64,000 bases of DNA from Methylobacterium sp. NMS14P. GTDB taxonomy: Bacteria > Pseudomonadota > Alphaproteobacteria > Rhizobiales > Beijerinckiaceae. Position numbers and translations under genes: made by a program. The stretch's first letter is position 1; each line of letters starts with the position of its first letter. The stretch covers positions 2,300,501 through 2,364,500 of the forward strand of contig NZ_CP087106.1 of NCBI RefSeq assembly GCF_028583545.1, in the 5' to 3' direction. This document shows, piece after piece, positions 20,666 to 32,054 of the stretch. The notes under the pieces are model-generated. The model made no database searches. It saw only the letters and a program-made list of their open reading frames with translations, and was not told the origin of the DNA.

Positions 20666-21385
20666 TTACCCGGCCTCGCGGCCGAGCGCAACGAATCGCG
20701 CCCGCTCCTCGGGCGGCCCGAGGCCGCGCGGGCCCCAGACGTGCCGGTCGAGGAAGTACCCCGTCAAGGTAAACCCTTGGGCAACGCCGTCCGGACCCGG
20801 GGACCCGCCCGCGTGCAGGAAGGTCGGGAGCGCCAGCAGGCGGTCCCGGTAGGGCTCGCCGGCCGAGGCGCTGACCGCCCGGCCGCTCTTCGGCGACACG
20901 TAGGCCAGGCCATCGTTGCCGCCGGTGGCCGCGCAGGCGGTGAGGTCGAGACCGAAGCCGAGCTCGGACAGGATCGCCAGCTCGAACCGCACCATCAGGG
21001 GCGGCGCGATGGCGGGATCGTCGAGGTGCTCGATCAGGATCCCCGCCGCCTCGTAGAGCGCCGGATGCGGGTCGCGCTCGGGGAGGAGCCGCAGCAGGGC
21101 CGCCATGTGGTTCATGCCGTAGAGGGCGAGGCTCGACCCGATCAGCCGCGAGACCTGCGAGTCCAGGGGCTCCACCGCGTAGGCGCCGAGCCCCTCGTCG
21201 AGGCGCGCCCGCCACGTCAGGCGGACCCGGTTCCCGGCCTGCAGCACGGGCTGCATCCGGCGCGAGCGCCCGCCGTGCACGAGGCCGAGATGGCGCCCGT
21301 GGGCCTCGGTCATGGCCTCGAGGATGACGCCGGTCTCCCCGTGCCGGCGCAGGCCGAGCACCAGGGCGTCGTCGGTCCACTGCAT
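20666..21385 (-). CDS. recO: DNA repair protein RecO
   Basis: Predicted 239-residue recombination mediator that helps load RecA at gaps (RecFOR pathway) and anneals SSB-coated strands. The N-terminal OB-fold starts [27 protein letters not shown]; the helical C-terminal domain contains LIEHLDDP and [23 protein letters not shown], the family signature; the zinc-binding cysteines of E. coli-type RecO are incomplete, as in many alphaproteobacteria. Start ATG 21385. A GAAC-N7-GAAC sequence abuts its 3' end (20650-20664). Confidence 0.92.
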   Translation of the reverse strand: MQWTDDALVLGLRRHGETGVILEAMTEAHGRHLGLVHGGRSRRMQPVLQAGNRVRLTWRARLDEGLGAYAVEPLDSQVSRLIGSSLALYGMNHMAALLRLLPERDPHPALYEAAGILIEHLDDPAIAPPLMVRFELAILSELGFGLDLTACAATGGNDGLAYVSPKSGRAVSASAGEPYRDRLLALPTFLHAGGSPGPDGVAQGFTLTGYFLDRHVWGPRGLGPPEERARFVALGREAG

Positions 21386-21521
21386 CGAACGTCGCGTCTT
21401 CGTGTGAGAGATCGGGTGAGAGGCGCGCTCCGCGCCTGTCTCTCATATAGGGGGCCGCGGCCGCCGGCGCTGCCCCGCGCGGTCCCAGCCTCGGGCAACC
21501 TTGGCCGGGTAGCGATGACCG

Positions 21522-21923
21522 ATGCCGCTCCGCGCCGCCCTCGCCGCCCTTCTGGCCCTCCTCGCCGCGAGTGCGCAGGCCGCACCGCGGGCACCGAAGC
21601 CCTCGGCCGAGGCGATCCCCTCCCCGGCCCTCCTCCGGCGGATCGCCGCCCTGGCGCTGAAGCAGGTCGATTTCGGCGCGGTCTCGCTGCTGCCGGTGCG
21701 GTTCGCGGGCAGCCGGATCGCCGGGCCGATCGCGGATGGCGGCCGGGTGATCTACTGCGTGTCGGGCCGGATGTACGGCCGGACCTTCGGCAAGCCCGAG
21801 CGCCCGAGGGTGGCGCTGCTCGACGAGAACGACCGTCTCTCGGTGCTGGACGACGACGAGGTCTGCACCGGTCACCGCACCCGGCCCTTCCCCGAGCTCG
21901 ACGCGCTGGGCAACAAGCCGTGA
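21522..21923 (+). CDS. small exported protein of unknown function
   Basis: Predicted 133-residue protein with a signal peptide (residues 1-20, cleavage near AQA/AP). The mature part has two cysteines (YCVSG and EVCTGHR) likely to form a disulphide, and beta-like segments (GRVIYCVSGRMYGRTFG). No family is recognised. It lies 20 bases before the ChaC-like gene on the same strand, so the two may be co-transcribed. Confidence 0.7.
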   Translation: MPLRAALAALLALLAASAQAAPRAPKPSAEAIPSPALLRRIAALALKQVDFGAVSLLPVRFAGSRIAGPIADGGRVIYCVSGRMYGRTFGKPERPRVALLDENDRLSVLDDDEVCTGHRTRPFPELDALGNKP

Positions 21924-21943
21924 GGCCCGGGCGTTGAGGGTCC

Positions 21944-22639
21944 ATGCCCGCCGCACCCGTCCGCAGCCTCGATCTCAGCCTCGACCTGATCGCCCGCGCC
22001 CATTCCGTCCCGATCCCCGACGACCCGAGCGCGCTCGAGGTTCTCTCGGACGCGGAGTTGCGCCCGGGGCTCGACGCGATCGTCGCCGGGCGCGAGGGCA
22101 GCGACCTCTGGGTTTTCGCCTACGGCTCGCTGATGTGGAATCCGGAATTCGCGGTCGCCGAGCGCCGGATCGGGACGGTGCGCGGCTTCCATCGCCGCTT
22201 CTGCCTGCTCCAGCGGCGGTTCCGCGGCACGCCGGAGCGGCCGGGCTTCGTCCTGGCGCTGGACCGCGGCGGCCTGTGCCGGGGCGTGGCCTTCCGCCTG
22301 CCCGGCATGGGGATCCGCGAGGCGCTGATGCCGGTCTGGCGCCGCGAGATGCGCGGCCGCGGCTACGTGGCCCGCTGGCTGCCGGTGGCCACGGAGGCCG
22401 GAACCGTCTCGGCCCTGACCTTCCTGGCCAACCGCGCCAGCGACCGCTACGCCGGCCGCCTCTCGGATGCCGAGATCGCCGAGAAGATCGCCGCGGCCTG
22501 CGGGCACAAGGGGCCGAGCGCCGAGTACCTGTTCCGGACCGTGGAGGCCTGCGAGCGCCTCGGCATCCGCGACCGCCACCTCTGGAGCCTCCAGGCCCTG
22601 GTGGCCGCGCGGCTCAGGGCCTGCGCGCCGGTGGCGTGA
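21944..22639 (+). CDS. ChaC-like gamma-glutamylcyclotransferase
   Basis: Predicted 231-residue cytosolic enzyme of the ChaC family, which cleaves glutathione to 5-oxoproline and Cys-Gly. The substrate-binding loop WVFAYGSLMWNPEF is at about 56-69, followed by GFHRRFCL and the C-terminal GHKGPSAEYLFRTVEACERLGI typical of the family. Length agrees with bacterial ChaC. Start ATG 21944. Confidence 0.85.
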   Translation: MPAAPVRSLDLSLDLIARAHSVPIPDDPSALEVLSDAELRPGLDAIVAGREGSDLWVFAYGSLMWNPEFAVAERRIGTVRGFHRRFCLLQRRFRGTPERPGFVLALDRGGLCRGVAFRLPGMGIREALMPVWRREMRGRGYVARWLPVATEAGTVSALTFLANRASDRYAGRLSDAEIAEKIAAACGHKGPSAEYLFRTVEACERLGIRDRHLWSLQALVAARLRACAPVA

Positions 22640-22712
22640 TCCCGTCGCCCACGCGTCGCGTCCGGACGGAGGCGAACGCGTCGACTCAGGTCCGCGACCG
22701 GATGCCGGCGGC

Positions 22713-22856
22713 TCAGATCCAGGCCCGCTTGGTCGCGACCACGACGCGCCCGCCGCCGTGCTCCGCGTCCGGGTTGCGCGGCTCCCGGATGCCGGGAGCC
22801 CGGCCGGTGGTGACGTAGACGAGGAGGGTGAGGACGAGCAGGATCTTCGTGCGCAT
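22713..22856 (-). CDS. 47-aa small exported or membrane-anchored peptide
   Basis: ATG 22856 to TGA 22713 encodes 47 residues. The N-terminus MRTKILLVLTLLVYVTTGRA looks like a signal peptide or membrane anchor; the rest is polar with GGG and ends ATKRAWI. The ribosome binding site is weak. The neighbouring sequence has a palindrome GCTCAGGCTTGAGC (22865-22878) and an A/T-rich patch that could be its promoter. It could still be a chance frame. Confidence 0.45.
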   Translation of the reverse strand: MRTKILLVLTLLVYVTTGRAPGIREPRNPDAEHGGGRVVVATKRAWI

Positions 22857-23031
22857 GGCGACGCTCAGGCTTGAGCATCGGTGCATAGGAACGATCGGTT
22901 TTTACCGAGTTGCTGCGGTGCACGCGGGCGCGCGGGCCGCCGGGTTCCTGCGGACGTAGTGAACGAAGGGTTGCGATGCGGCGGCGATCGTCTATGCCGC
23001 CGGCCCGGGATGTCCACAGGCGGAGGATAGG

Positions 23032-23655
23032 ATGCGGCTCCGGATCGGCGTGGCCCTGGCGGTGGTCGTCATCGCCGCCTTCGCGCTCCTGGCCGGGCCG
23101 CTGAGCCGCGGGGACAGGCTGTCCGACATCCTGACCGGCCGGACCCCCCTGCTCGCCGGCAGCGCCCGGGCGCCCGCCGGCAGCGCGGATCTGACCGGCA
23201 CCGCGACCCTCCAGGCGGACCAGAGGCCGGCGACCCTGCACGTCGCCTGCGATCCGGGCGGCACCGGCCTGTCGGCGGCGCTGACCGTGCCGCGCTTCGC
23301 CGAACTGGCGCCGCGCTTCGACTTCGCGGGCCTCGAAGGGACCGACAGCGAGAAGCCCACCACCGGCATCCTGGTCTCCAGTGACGGCAGCGTGCGCTCC
23401 GTGCGCATGCCGGTCCGGGGCGCCGCGACCGGGCCGGAGGCGGGCTTCACGCTGACGGTGACGGGCGCGCGCCGCGGCGAGGATCCGCTGCGCGGGGTCG
23501 CCCTGGCCCTCGTCCAGCCCGGGACCAGGCTGACCTGGACGCAGGCGAGCCCGCGCAGCCAGGATCCGACCCTGACGGCCACGTTCACGGTGGCGGAGAC
23601 CGAGGCCGCCGCGCTGAAGGGCGCCCTGACCGGCTGCCTCGCGGCGCCCTTCTAG
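23032..23655 (+). CDS. membrane-anchored periplasmic protein of unknown function
   Basis: Predicted 207-residue protein. Residues 3-22 form an uncleaved signal anchor or signal peptide; the rest is beta-rich and rich in Ala, Thr and Gly, with single cysteines at HVACD and TGCLA. GGCGGAGGA lies four bases before the ATG, fixing the start. No domain is recognised. It converges with the Nramp-family gene. Confidence 0.65.
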   Translation: MRLRIGVALAVVVIAAFALLAGPLSRGDRLSDILTGRTPLLAGSARAPAGSADLTGTATLQADQRPATLHVACDPGGTGLSAALTVPRFAELAPRFDFAGLEGTDSEKPTTGILVSSDGSVRSVRMPVRGAATGPEAGFTLTVTGARRGEDPLRGVALALVQPGTRLTWTQASPRSQDPTLTATFTVAETEAAALKGALTGCLAAPF

Positions 23656-23695
23656 GGACGCGATTGCGCCGGGCCCGCCCCGCGTCGGCTCTGCC

Positions 23696-24997
23696 TCACA
23701 GGACCCACGTCACGACGAGGCAGGCCGTGGCGAGGAACGTCGCCGCGGTGGTCAGCCACCCGAGCGCGTTCGTCACGCGGCCGTTGACGCGCCCGCCCAT
23801 GACGGCCCGGTCGTTGGTCATCAGCATCATCAGCAGCAGGAGCGGCGGCACCGAGAATCCCTGCACGATGCCGGACCAGACCAGCGCCCGCATCGGGTTG
23901 AAGCCGAGGAAGTTCAGCCCGACCGCCACCACGGTCACGGCCGCGATGGTGCCGTAGAACAGCTTGGCCTCGCGCGGGCGGGCGTGGAGGCTGCCCTCCC
24001 GGCCGATCCCCTGCACGAGGTCGTAGGCCGCGCCGGTGGTCATCACCGGCACCGCCAGGAAGCCGACCCCGACGACGCCCAGCGCGAACAGATACTTCGC
24101 GCCCGCCCCCGCCAGCGGCTCCAGCGCGGCCGCCGCCTGGGCGGCGCTCTCGATCTCGGTCTGCCCGGTCTGATGCAGCGTCGCGCCCGTGGACAGGATG
24201 ATGAAGTAGAGGATCACGTTCGAGAACAGCATCCCGATCACCACGTCCCGGCGGGTCCTGCGCAGCTCGGCGTCGGTCGCGCCCCTGCGCTGACGCAGGG
24301 TGCGGCGCCCCTGCGCGATCTCCTCCTCGACCTCCTGGTTCGACTGCCACGTGTAGATGTAGGCCGAGAGCGAGGTGCCGATGCAGGCGACGATCATCGC
24401 CAGGAAGTCGGCATCGAACCGGACATGCGGCACGAAGGTGCCGCGCAGGATCGCGGCGGGATCGGGCTTGGCCAGGATCGCGGCCGCCACGTAGGCGAAC
24501 AGGGCCAGCGCCAGCCAGCGGAAGACGTCGCGCAGGAGCGCGTAGGAACCGAAGATCTGGAAGGCCAGGATCGCCGCGGCCGCGCCGACCACGATGGCGG
24601 GGATCGGCACCGGCACCAGCAGGTTCAGGGCCGCGCCGACCCCGCCGAGATTGGCCGCCGCCTCGATGACGTTGCCCGTGAAGGCGCCGAGCACGAGCGG
24701 GTAGAGAACCCAGCGCGGGTACCGGTCGCGCACCGCCGCGAACAGGCCTTTGCCGTAGACCTGCCCGAGCTTGGCCGAGACGTAGACGACCACGACCATC
24801 ATCGGCAGGACGACGGGCGCGATCCACAGGATCGCGAGGCCGAACTTGGCGCCGGCGCTGGCGTAGGTGCCGATGGCGGAAGGATCGTCGTCGGCGGCGC
24901 CGGTAATCACCCCCGTACCCAGGGCGCCGAGGACGCCCCTACCCGTGTGCCGCTCGTCCGGATCCTCGGTCGCGGGCTTCGGCCGGGGCTGGTCCAT
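23696..24997 (-). CDS. Nramp-family transporter with non-canonical metal-site motifs
   Basis: Predicted 433-residue inner-membrane transporter with about 11 hydrophobic segments and the Nramp (SLC11) fold signature. The metal-binding DPGN of canonical Nramp helix 1 is replaced by DDDPSAIGTY (36-44), and the MPH motif of helix 6 by GTSLSAYIYTWQSNQE. These substitutions define a distinct subgroup of Nramp relatives whose substrate (Mg2+, Mn2+ or another) is not settled. It should therefore not be called MntH. Start ATG 24997; downstream of and co-directional with dnaE. Confidence 0.8.
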   Translation of the reverse strand: MDQPRPKPATEDPDERHTGRGVLGALGTGVITGAADDDPSAIGTYASAGAKFGLAILWIAPVVLPMMVVVVYVSAKLGQVYGKGLFAAVRDRYPRWVLYPLVLGAFTGNVIEAAANLGGVGAALNLLVPVPIPAIVVGAAAAILAFQIFGSYALLRDVFRWLALALFAYVAAAILAKPDPAAILRGTFVPHVRFDADFLAMIVACIGTSLSAYIYTWQSNQEVEEEIAQGRRTLRQRRGATDAELRRTRRDVVIGMLFSNVILYFIILSTGATLHQTGQTEIESAAQAAAALEPLAGAGAKYLFALGVVGVGFLAVPVMTTGAAYDLVQGIGREGSLHARPREAKLFYGTIAAVTVVAVGLNFLGFNPMRALVWSGIVQGFSVPPLLLLMMLMTNDRAVMGGRVNGRVTNALGWLTTAATFLATACLVVTWVL

Positions 24998-25208
24998 GGA
25001 TCCTCGTCGCAGGGTGCGCAGAGGTCCAACCGGTCGGGTTCGGGAGTGTTCTCAGCCGGCTCGCGCGCGGCGGCGATCCCGGGCTCGCCGTCGGCGCGAG
25101 AAGTGACGGCCGGCGCGCCTCCCGCGGTCCCGGCCTGCCCTGTCGGATAGTGGCGGACCTCCTCGGCCGCCACGCTCGCAGAGACGGCGCGGCTTCCGCG
25201 GCGATCCG

Positions 25209-28727
<3,519 letters not shown>

Positions 28728-28932
28728 GGCCGACCTTGTTCCGGGGTCGGGCAGCATCCCCGCTCGCCGGCCTCAAGTCGACGTGCGCCGGGCCGCCGGA
28801 GGACGATATCCACCGGTCGTGCCCCGGAAGCACCAGTTCGGCCCGGCCCTGTGGACAATCGACGTCCGCGGGGCGATCGCCTGTGCATAACCCGCCCGCG
28901 GCGGGAACCTGGCGGCGTTCGGAAAAATCCGG

Positions 28933-29037
28933 CTAACGAACCGGTGCCAAGGCTATCGCCCAGGCACCGATCGCCGCGAACAGCATCCCGAACGCCATGA
29001 ACTCGACCATTCCGGTCAGGACCATCCGCTTCAGCAT
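28933..29037 (-). CDS. 34-aa SOS-controlled membrane peptide (SidA-like architecture)
   Basis: ATG 29037 to TAG 28933 encodes 34 residues: a basic N-terminus MLKRMVLTGM, one predicted transmembrane helix at about residues 8-29 (containing VEFMAFGMLFAAIGAWAIAL) and a short LAPVR tail, so N-in with a tiny periplasmic end. AGGAGG seven bases upstream is an ideal ribosome binding site. A perfect LexA box lies at 29069-29083, between plausible -35 (CTTCCA) and -10 (CATACT) hexamers with a 17-bp spacer. The closest known precedent is Caulobacter SidA, an SOS-induced 29-aa inner-membrane division inhibitor acting on the FtsW/FtsN divisome; that function is inferred from size, topology and regulation, not from sequence identity. 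Confidence 0.82.
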   Translation of the reverse strand: MLKRMVLTGMVEFMAFGMLFAAIGAWAIALAPVR

Positions 29038-29068
29038 CGACCTGCCTCCTGTGTTCCGGTCCTAGTAT

Positions 29069-29083
29069 GTTCATGTTTTGTTC
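29069..29083 (-). promoter_or_regulatory. LexA box between the 34-aa peptide gene and the glycosyltransferase
   Basis: GTTCATGTTTTGTTC (plus strand) is a perfect GTTC-N7-GTTC operator, 31 bases upstream of the 34-aa peptide start on the minus strand. It overlaps that gene's promoter spacer. The divergent glycosyltransferase begins at least 60 bases on the other side and might also be affected. Confidence 0.88.
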
Positions 29084-29145
29084 TTTTGGAAGGGTCTGCG
29101 GGTCACAGGCGGCCCCGTTTCTTCGACAGGGTAAAAAGTGTCTTG

Positions 29146-30525
29146 ATGCGGATCGGGCGGGCTGGCATGCCCCCGCCTTCGAGACGAGCTCGTCACCGGC
29201 TGGGGGGTTCGAAGGAGCAAGCCATTCCCGCGCACCGGACGGTCGAACGGTTCGACGTCGCCCTCGTGGCCGTCGGCACACATGGCGATGTGCTGCCGTT
29301 CATCGCGCTGGGGCACGAGCTCCTGAGGCGCGGGCACGGCGTCTCGCTGGCGGCCCCGGCCCCGTTCGAGGCGATGGCCCGCCGGGCCGGCCTCGCCTTC
29401 CAGCCCCTGGGCACGGTGGCGGATTACGAGGCGGTGATCCGCCAGCCGGATCTGTGGCACCCGCAGCAGGGCTTCCGCCCGATGTTCGACTACGCCCTGC
29501 AGGTGGCCGAGCCGGCCTGCCTGTGGCTCGGCGCGACCCGCGCCCGGGGGATCGACCTGCGGGTGGTCGCCTCGCCGCTGGGCTGGGGGGCGCGGCTCGC
29601 GCAGGACCTCTACGATCTGCCGACCGCGACGCTGCACGTCATGCCGTTCCTGATCGAGAGCCGGTACGATCCGCCGCGTCTGCCGGGCCTGCCGCTGCCG
29701 CGCGTCCTGCCGGCCGCCCTGCGGGCCTACGTGAACCTCGGCGTCGACAAGGTGGCGGTCGGGCCGTTCACCCTCCCGCCGCTGAACGCCCTGCGGGCGC
29801 GTCTCGGCCTCGATCCGGTCTATCGGCTGCGGCACTGGTGGAACAGCCCGACCGGCATGCTCCTCATGTTCCCCGACTGGTACGCCGAGCCCCAGGCCGA
29901 CTGGCCGGGCCAGGCGGTGCAGCTCGGCTTCCCGCTGGTCGACCGGTTCGGCGACGTGGCGGCCATGCCGCCGGAGCTGGAAGCGTTCCTCGACGCGGGT
30001 GAGCCGCCGATCGTGTTCACCTACGGCTCGGCCATGCGCCAGGGCGCCGGCTTCTTCGACACCGCGGTGCGGCTGTGCCGGCGCATGGGCCGGCGCGGCG
30101 TCCTGCTCGCCCCGCAGGGCGGGCAGATCCCGAGGCCGCTGCCGGCCGAGATCATCCACCTGCCCTACGCTCCCCTGAGCGCCCTGCTGCCGCGCAGCGC
30201 GGCGCTGGTCCATCACGGCGGCGTCGGCACGGTGGCGCAGGCCCTGGCGGCGGGCGTCCCGCAGCTCGTGGTGCCGGTGGCCTTCGACCATTTCGACGAG
30301 GGGCGGCGGCTGAAGGATCGGGATCTGGGCGCCACCCTGAGCCGGCGTGCCTTCCGGCCCGCGCGGGCCGCGCGGGTGCTCGGCCGGCTGCTCGCCGACC
30401 CCGCGGTGGCGCGGGCCTGCGCGGCGGCGCGGGCGCGGATGGCGGAAGGCCCCGATGCCATCCGCGACGCCTGCGACTACGTCGAGCGGCTGATGACCGC
30501 CGAGACCGGTTCCGGCCCGTCCTGA
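29146..30525 (+). CDS. GT1-type glycosyltransferase (GT-B fold)
   Basis: Predicted 459-residue glycosyltransferase related to MGT/UDP-glucuronosyl and rhamnosyl transferases. The N-terminal acceptor domain starts VALVAVGTHGDVLPFIALGHELLRRGH; the C-terminal nucleotide-sugar domain carries VHHGGVGTVAQALAAGVPQLVVP with the donor-binding His at about residue 356. Substrates are unknown; a glycolipid or hopanoid-type acceptor would be a guess. The start is uncertain: ATG 29146 is used, ATG 29167 is possible, and a TTG at 29086 abuts the LexA box. It converges with two tiny genes beyond a hairpin at 30551. Confidence 0.85.
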   Translation: MRIGRAGMPPPSRRARHRLGGSKEQAIPAHRTVERFDVALVAVGTHGDVLPFIALGHELLRRGHGVSLAAPAPFEAMARRAGLAFQPLGTVADYEAVIRQPDLWHPQQGFRPMFDYALQVAEPACLWLGATRARGIDLRVVASPLGWGARLAQDLYDLPTATLHVMPFLIESRYDPPRLPGLPLPRVLPAALRAYVNLGVDKVAVGPFTLPPLNALRARLGLDPVYRLRHWWNSPTGMLLMFPDWYAEPQADWPGQAVQLGFPLVDRFGDVAAMPPELEAFLDAGEPPIVFTYGSAMRQGAGFFDTAVRLCRRMGRRGVLLAPQGGQIPRPLPAEIIHLPYAPLSALLPRSAALVHHGGVGTVAQALAAGVPQLVVPVAFDHFDEGRRLKDRDLGATLSRRAFRPARAARVLGRLLADPAVARACAAARARMAEGPDAIRDACDYVERLMTAETGSGPS

Positions 30526-30550
30526 CCGCGCCGGCCGTCCGGACGCGAGC

Positions 30551-30577
30551 GGCGCCGCCCCGGATGGAGGCGGCGCC
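30551..30577. terminator. bidirectional hairpin between convergent genes
   Basis: GGCGCCGCC (30551-30559) and GGCGGCGCC (30569-30577) form a perfect 9-bp stem with a 9-base loop in the 58-bp gap between the glycosyltransferase and the 32-aa gene. There is no long T-run on either side. Confidence 0.55.
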
Positions 30578-30583
30578 CTCTGA

Positions 30584-30682
30584 TCACTGCCCGAGCAGCG
30601 CGGTGGCGGAGCCGACGAAGGTCATGAGCAGGCCGCTCACGAAGGCGCCGATCATGACGTAGGAGAGGGCTTTGAGCTTCAT
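30584..30682 (-). CDS. 32-aa single-pass membrane peptide
   Basis: ATG 30682 to TGA 30584 encodes 32 residues: basic MKLKALSY, then a hydrophobic helix (about 8-30, VMIGAFVSGLLMTFVGSATALL) and a GQ end. GAGGA lies close (3 bases) before the ATG. It follows the 86-aa exported-protein gene by 16 bases on the same strand, so they are probably one transcript. It is too short for homology assignment; function unknown. Confidence 0.6.
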   Translation of the reverse strand: MKLKALSYVMIGAFVSGLLMTFVGSATALLGQ

Positions 30683-30698
30683 CCGTCCTCGCGCCGGC

Positions 30699-30959
30699 TC
30701 AGCAGCGGTAGCCGCCGGAAGTCTGGCCGTACTGCTTCACCGGCCGGGTTTGCTGGTCGGCGTTGCCTTCGGAGGCCGAGCTCAGCGGGCAGCCCACGTA
30801 GTTGGGATTGTCGTGGACCCCGAGACCCAGCGAGCCCGTGGTCTCGACCTCGTAGGGAGCGAGGCCTGTCCAGCGGGCCCCGTTCGCCGCCATGGCGGAC
30901 GAGATCGGAGCGACGCCAAGGACAACTGCGGTGACGGCGGCGGCGATACGGGTCCTCAT
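30699..30959 (-). CDS. 86-aa small exported protein
   Basis: Predicted 86-residue exported protein. The signal peptide is residues 1-24 (cleavage AMA/AN). The mature 62 residues contain PYEVETTGSLGLGVHDNPNYVG and two cysteines, one being the final residue, so an intramolecular disulphide is possible. GGAG seven bases before ATG 30959 fixes the start; an upstream in-frame ATG adds 46 non-signal-like residues. Function unknown. The A/T-rich upstream region carries a 9-bp inverted repeat. Confidence 0.72.
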   Translation of the reverse strand: MRTRIAAAVTAVVLGVAPISSAMAANGARWTGLAPYEVETTGSLGLGVHDNPNYVGCPLSSASEGNADQQTRPVKQYGQTSGGYRC

Positions 30960-31328
30960 GGCAAAGCTCCAGAGATTACGCAGTACAGGCCGGTTGTTCG
31001 GCTCTGTTTTGTCTTGCGTAATCGTAAGATAGGGGGCCGGTGTCCTCCGCGACGTGACGCGCCGCACGCGGCGCGACGGATTAAAGATCGCGTGCACTTA
31101 CGGGAGTCGCAGGTCCGCGGACCGGGTTGCGTCGCCGATCCGGAGCGATGCGCCTTGCGGTTGATGAAGGATGTCGGGGCGCGTCGGGCGCGGGGTGTCC
31201 GATGTCCCGTGCAGGGATCGACCCACGGTCGCGCGGCCACGCGATGCGTCGTGCGGCTGGCACGACCGCGCCGCGCGGACCGTCGGTGCGCCGGCGCGCG
31301 GGTCAATCCGCAGAAGTAAGCGGTCGGC
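30960..31328. other. 369-bp intergenic region with inverted repeat
   Basis: Upstream region of the 86-aa exported protein and downstream of lolD. GATTACGCA (30974-30982) and TGCGTAATC (31015-31023) are perfect 9-bp inverted copies flanking a T-rich stretch (TCTGTTTTGTC). They could be an operator pair or a 5'-UTR stem. The remaining 300 bases are GC-rich with no convincing gene. Confidence 0.55.
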
Positions 31329-32042
31329 TCAGTCGAGCTGCGTGATCAACCCGTCCCGGATGGTGACCCGCCGATCCATGCGGGCGGCCAGCTCCAGGTT
31401 GTGGGTCGCGACCAGGGCGGCGAGGCCCGAGGCGCGGACCAGCGCCATCAGGACCGAGAAGACGTGGCCCGCCGTCCCGGGATCGAGGTTGCCGGTCGGC
31501 TCGTCGGCGAGGAGGAGGCGCGGGCCGTTGGCCACTGCCCGGGCGATGGCGACGCGCTGCTGCTCGCCCCCCGACAGTTCCGCGGGGCGGTGCGGCAGCC
31601 GCTCCTTGAGGCCCAGGAAGCTCAGGAGCTCCGTGGCGCGGGCCTTCGCCTCCGGGCGCTTCAGGCCGCGGATGAGCTGGGGCATCACCACGTTCTCCAG
31701 CGCGGAGAATTCCGGCAGGAGATGGTGGAACTGGTAGACGAAACCCATCTCCTCGCGCCGCAGGCGGGTGCGCTCGGCATCCGCCATCGCGGCGGTCGGG
31801 TGGCCGCCGATGTAGATCTCGCCCCCGTCGGGCCGCTCCAGCAGGCCGGCGAGATGCAGCAGCGTCGACTTGCCGGCGCCCGACGGCGCCACGAGCGCCA
31901 CCAGCTCCCCCGGCCAGATCGCGAGGTCGGCCCCGCGCAGGATCTCCAGGGCGCCCTCGGCCTGGGCGTAGCGCCGCTCGACGCGGGAGAAGAACAGGGC
32001 CGGGACCGGCTGGTCGCCGGCGGTCTGGCTCGGATCGCTCAT
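31329..32042 (-). CDS. lolD: LolD, lipoprotein-releasing ABC ATPase
   Basis: Predicted 237-residue ATPase powering release of outer-membrane lipoproteins from the inner membrane. Walker A is APSGAGKST, the signature [14 protein letters not shown], Walker [13 protein letters not shown], and H-loop ATHNLE. It starts 12 bases after lolC, forming a proS-lolC-lolD unit common in Hyphomicrobiales. Confidence 0.93.
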   Translation of the reverse strand: MSDPSQTAGDQPVPALFFSRVERRYAQAEGALEILRGADLAIWPGELVALVAPSGAGKSTLLHLAGLLERPDGGEIYIGGHPTAAMADAERTRLRREEMGFVYQFHHLLPEFSALENVVMPQLIRGLKRPEAKARATELLSFLGLKERLPHRPAELSGGEQQRVAIARAVANGPRLLLADEPTGNLDPGTAGHVFSVLMALVRASGLAALVATHNLELAARMDRRVTIRDGLITQLD

Positions 32043-32054
32043 CGGATGGGCCCG

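Noticed and set aside
20476..20691. 71-codon minus-strand frame in the recO-parC gap
   Set aside because: It is translated from the inverted-repeat element and overlaps recO; such frames recur with every copy of the repeat.
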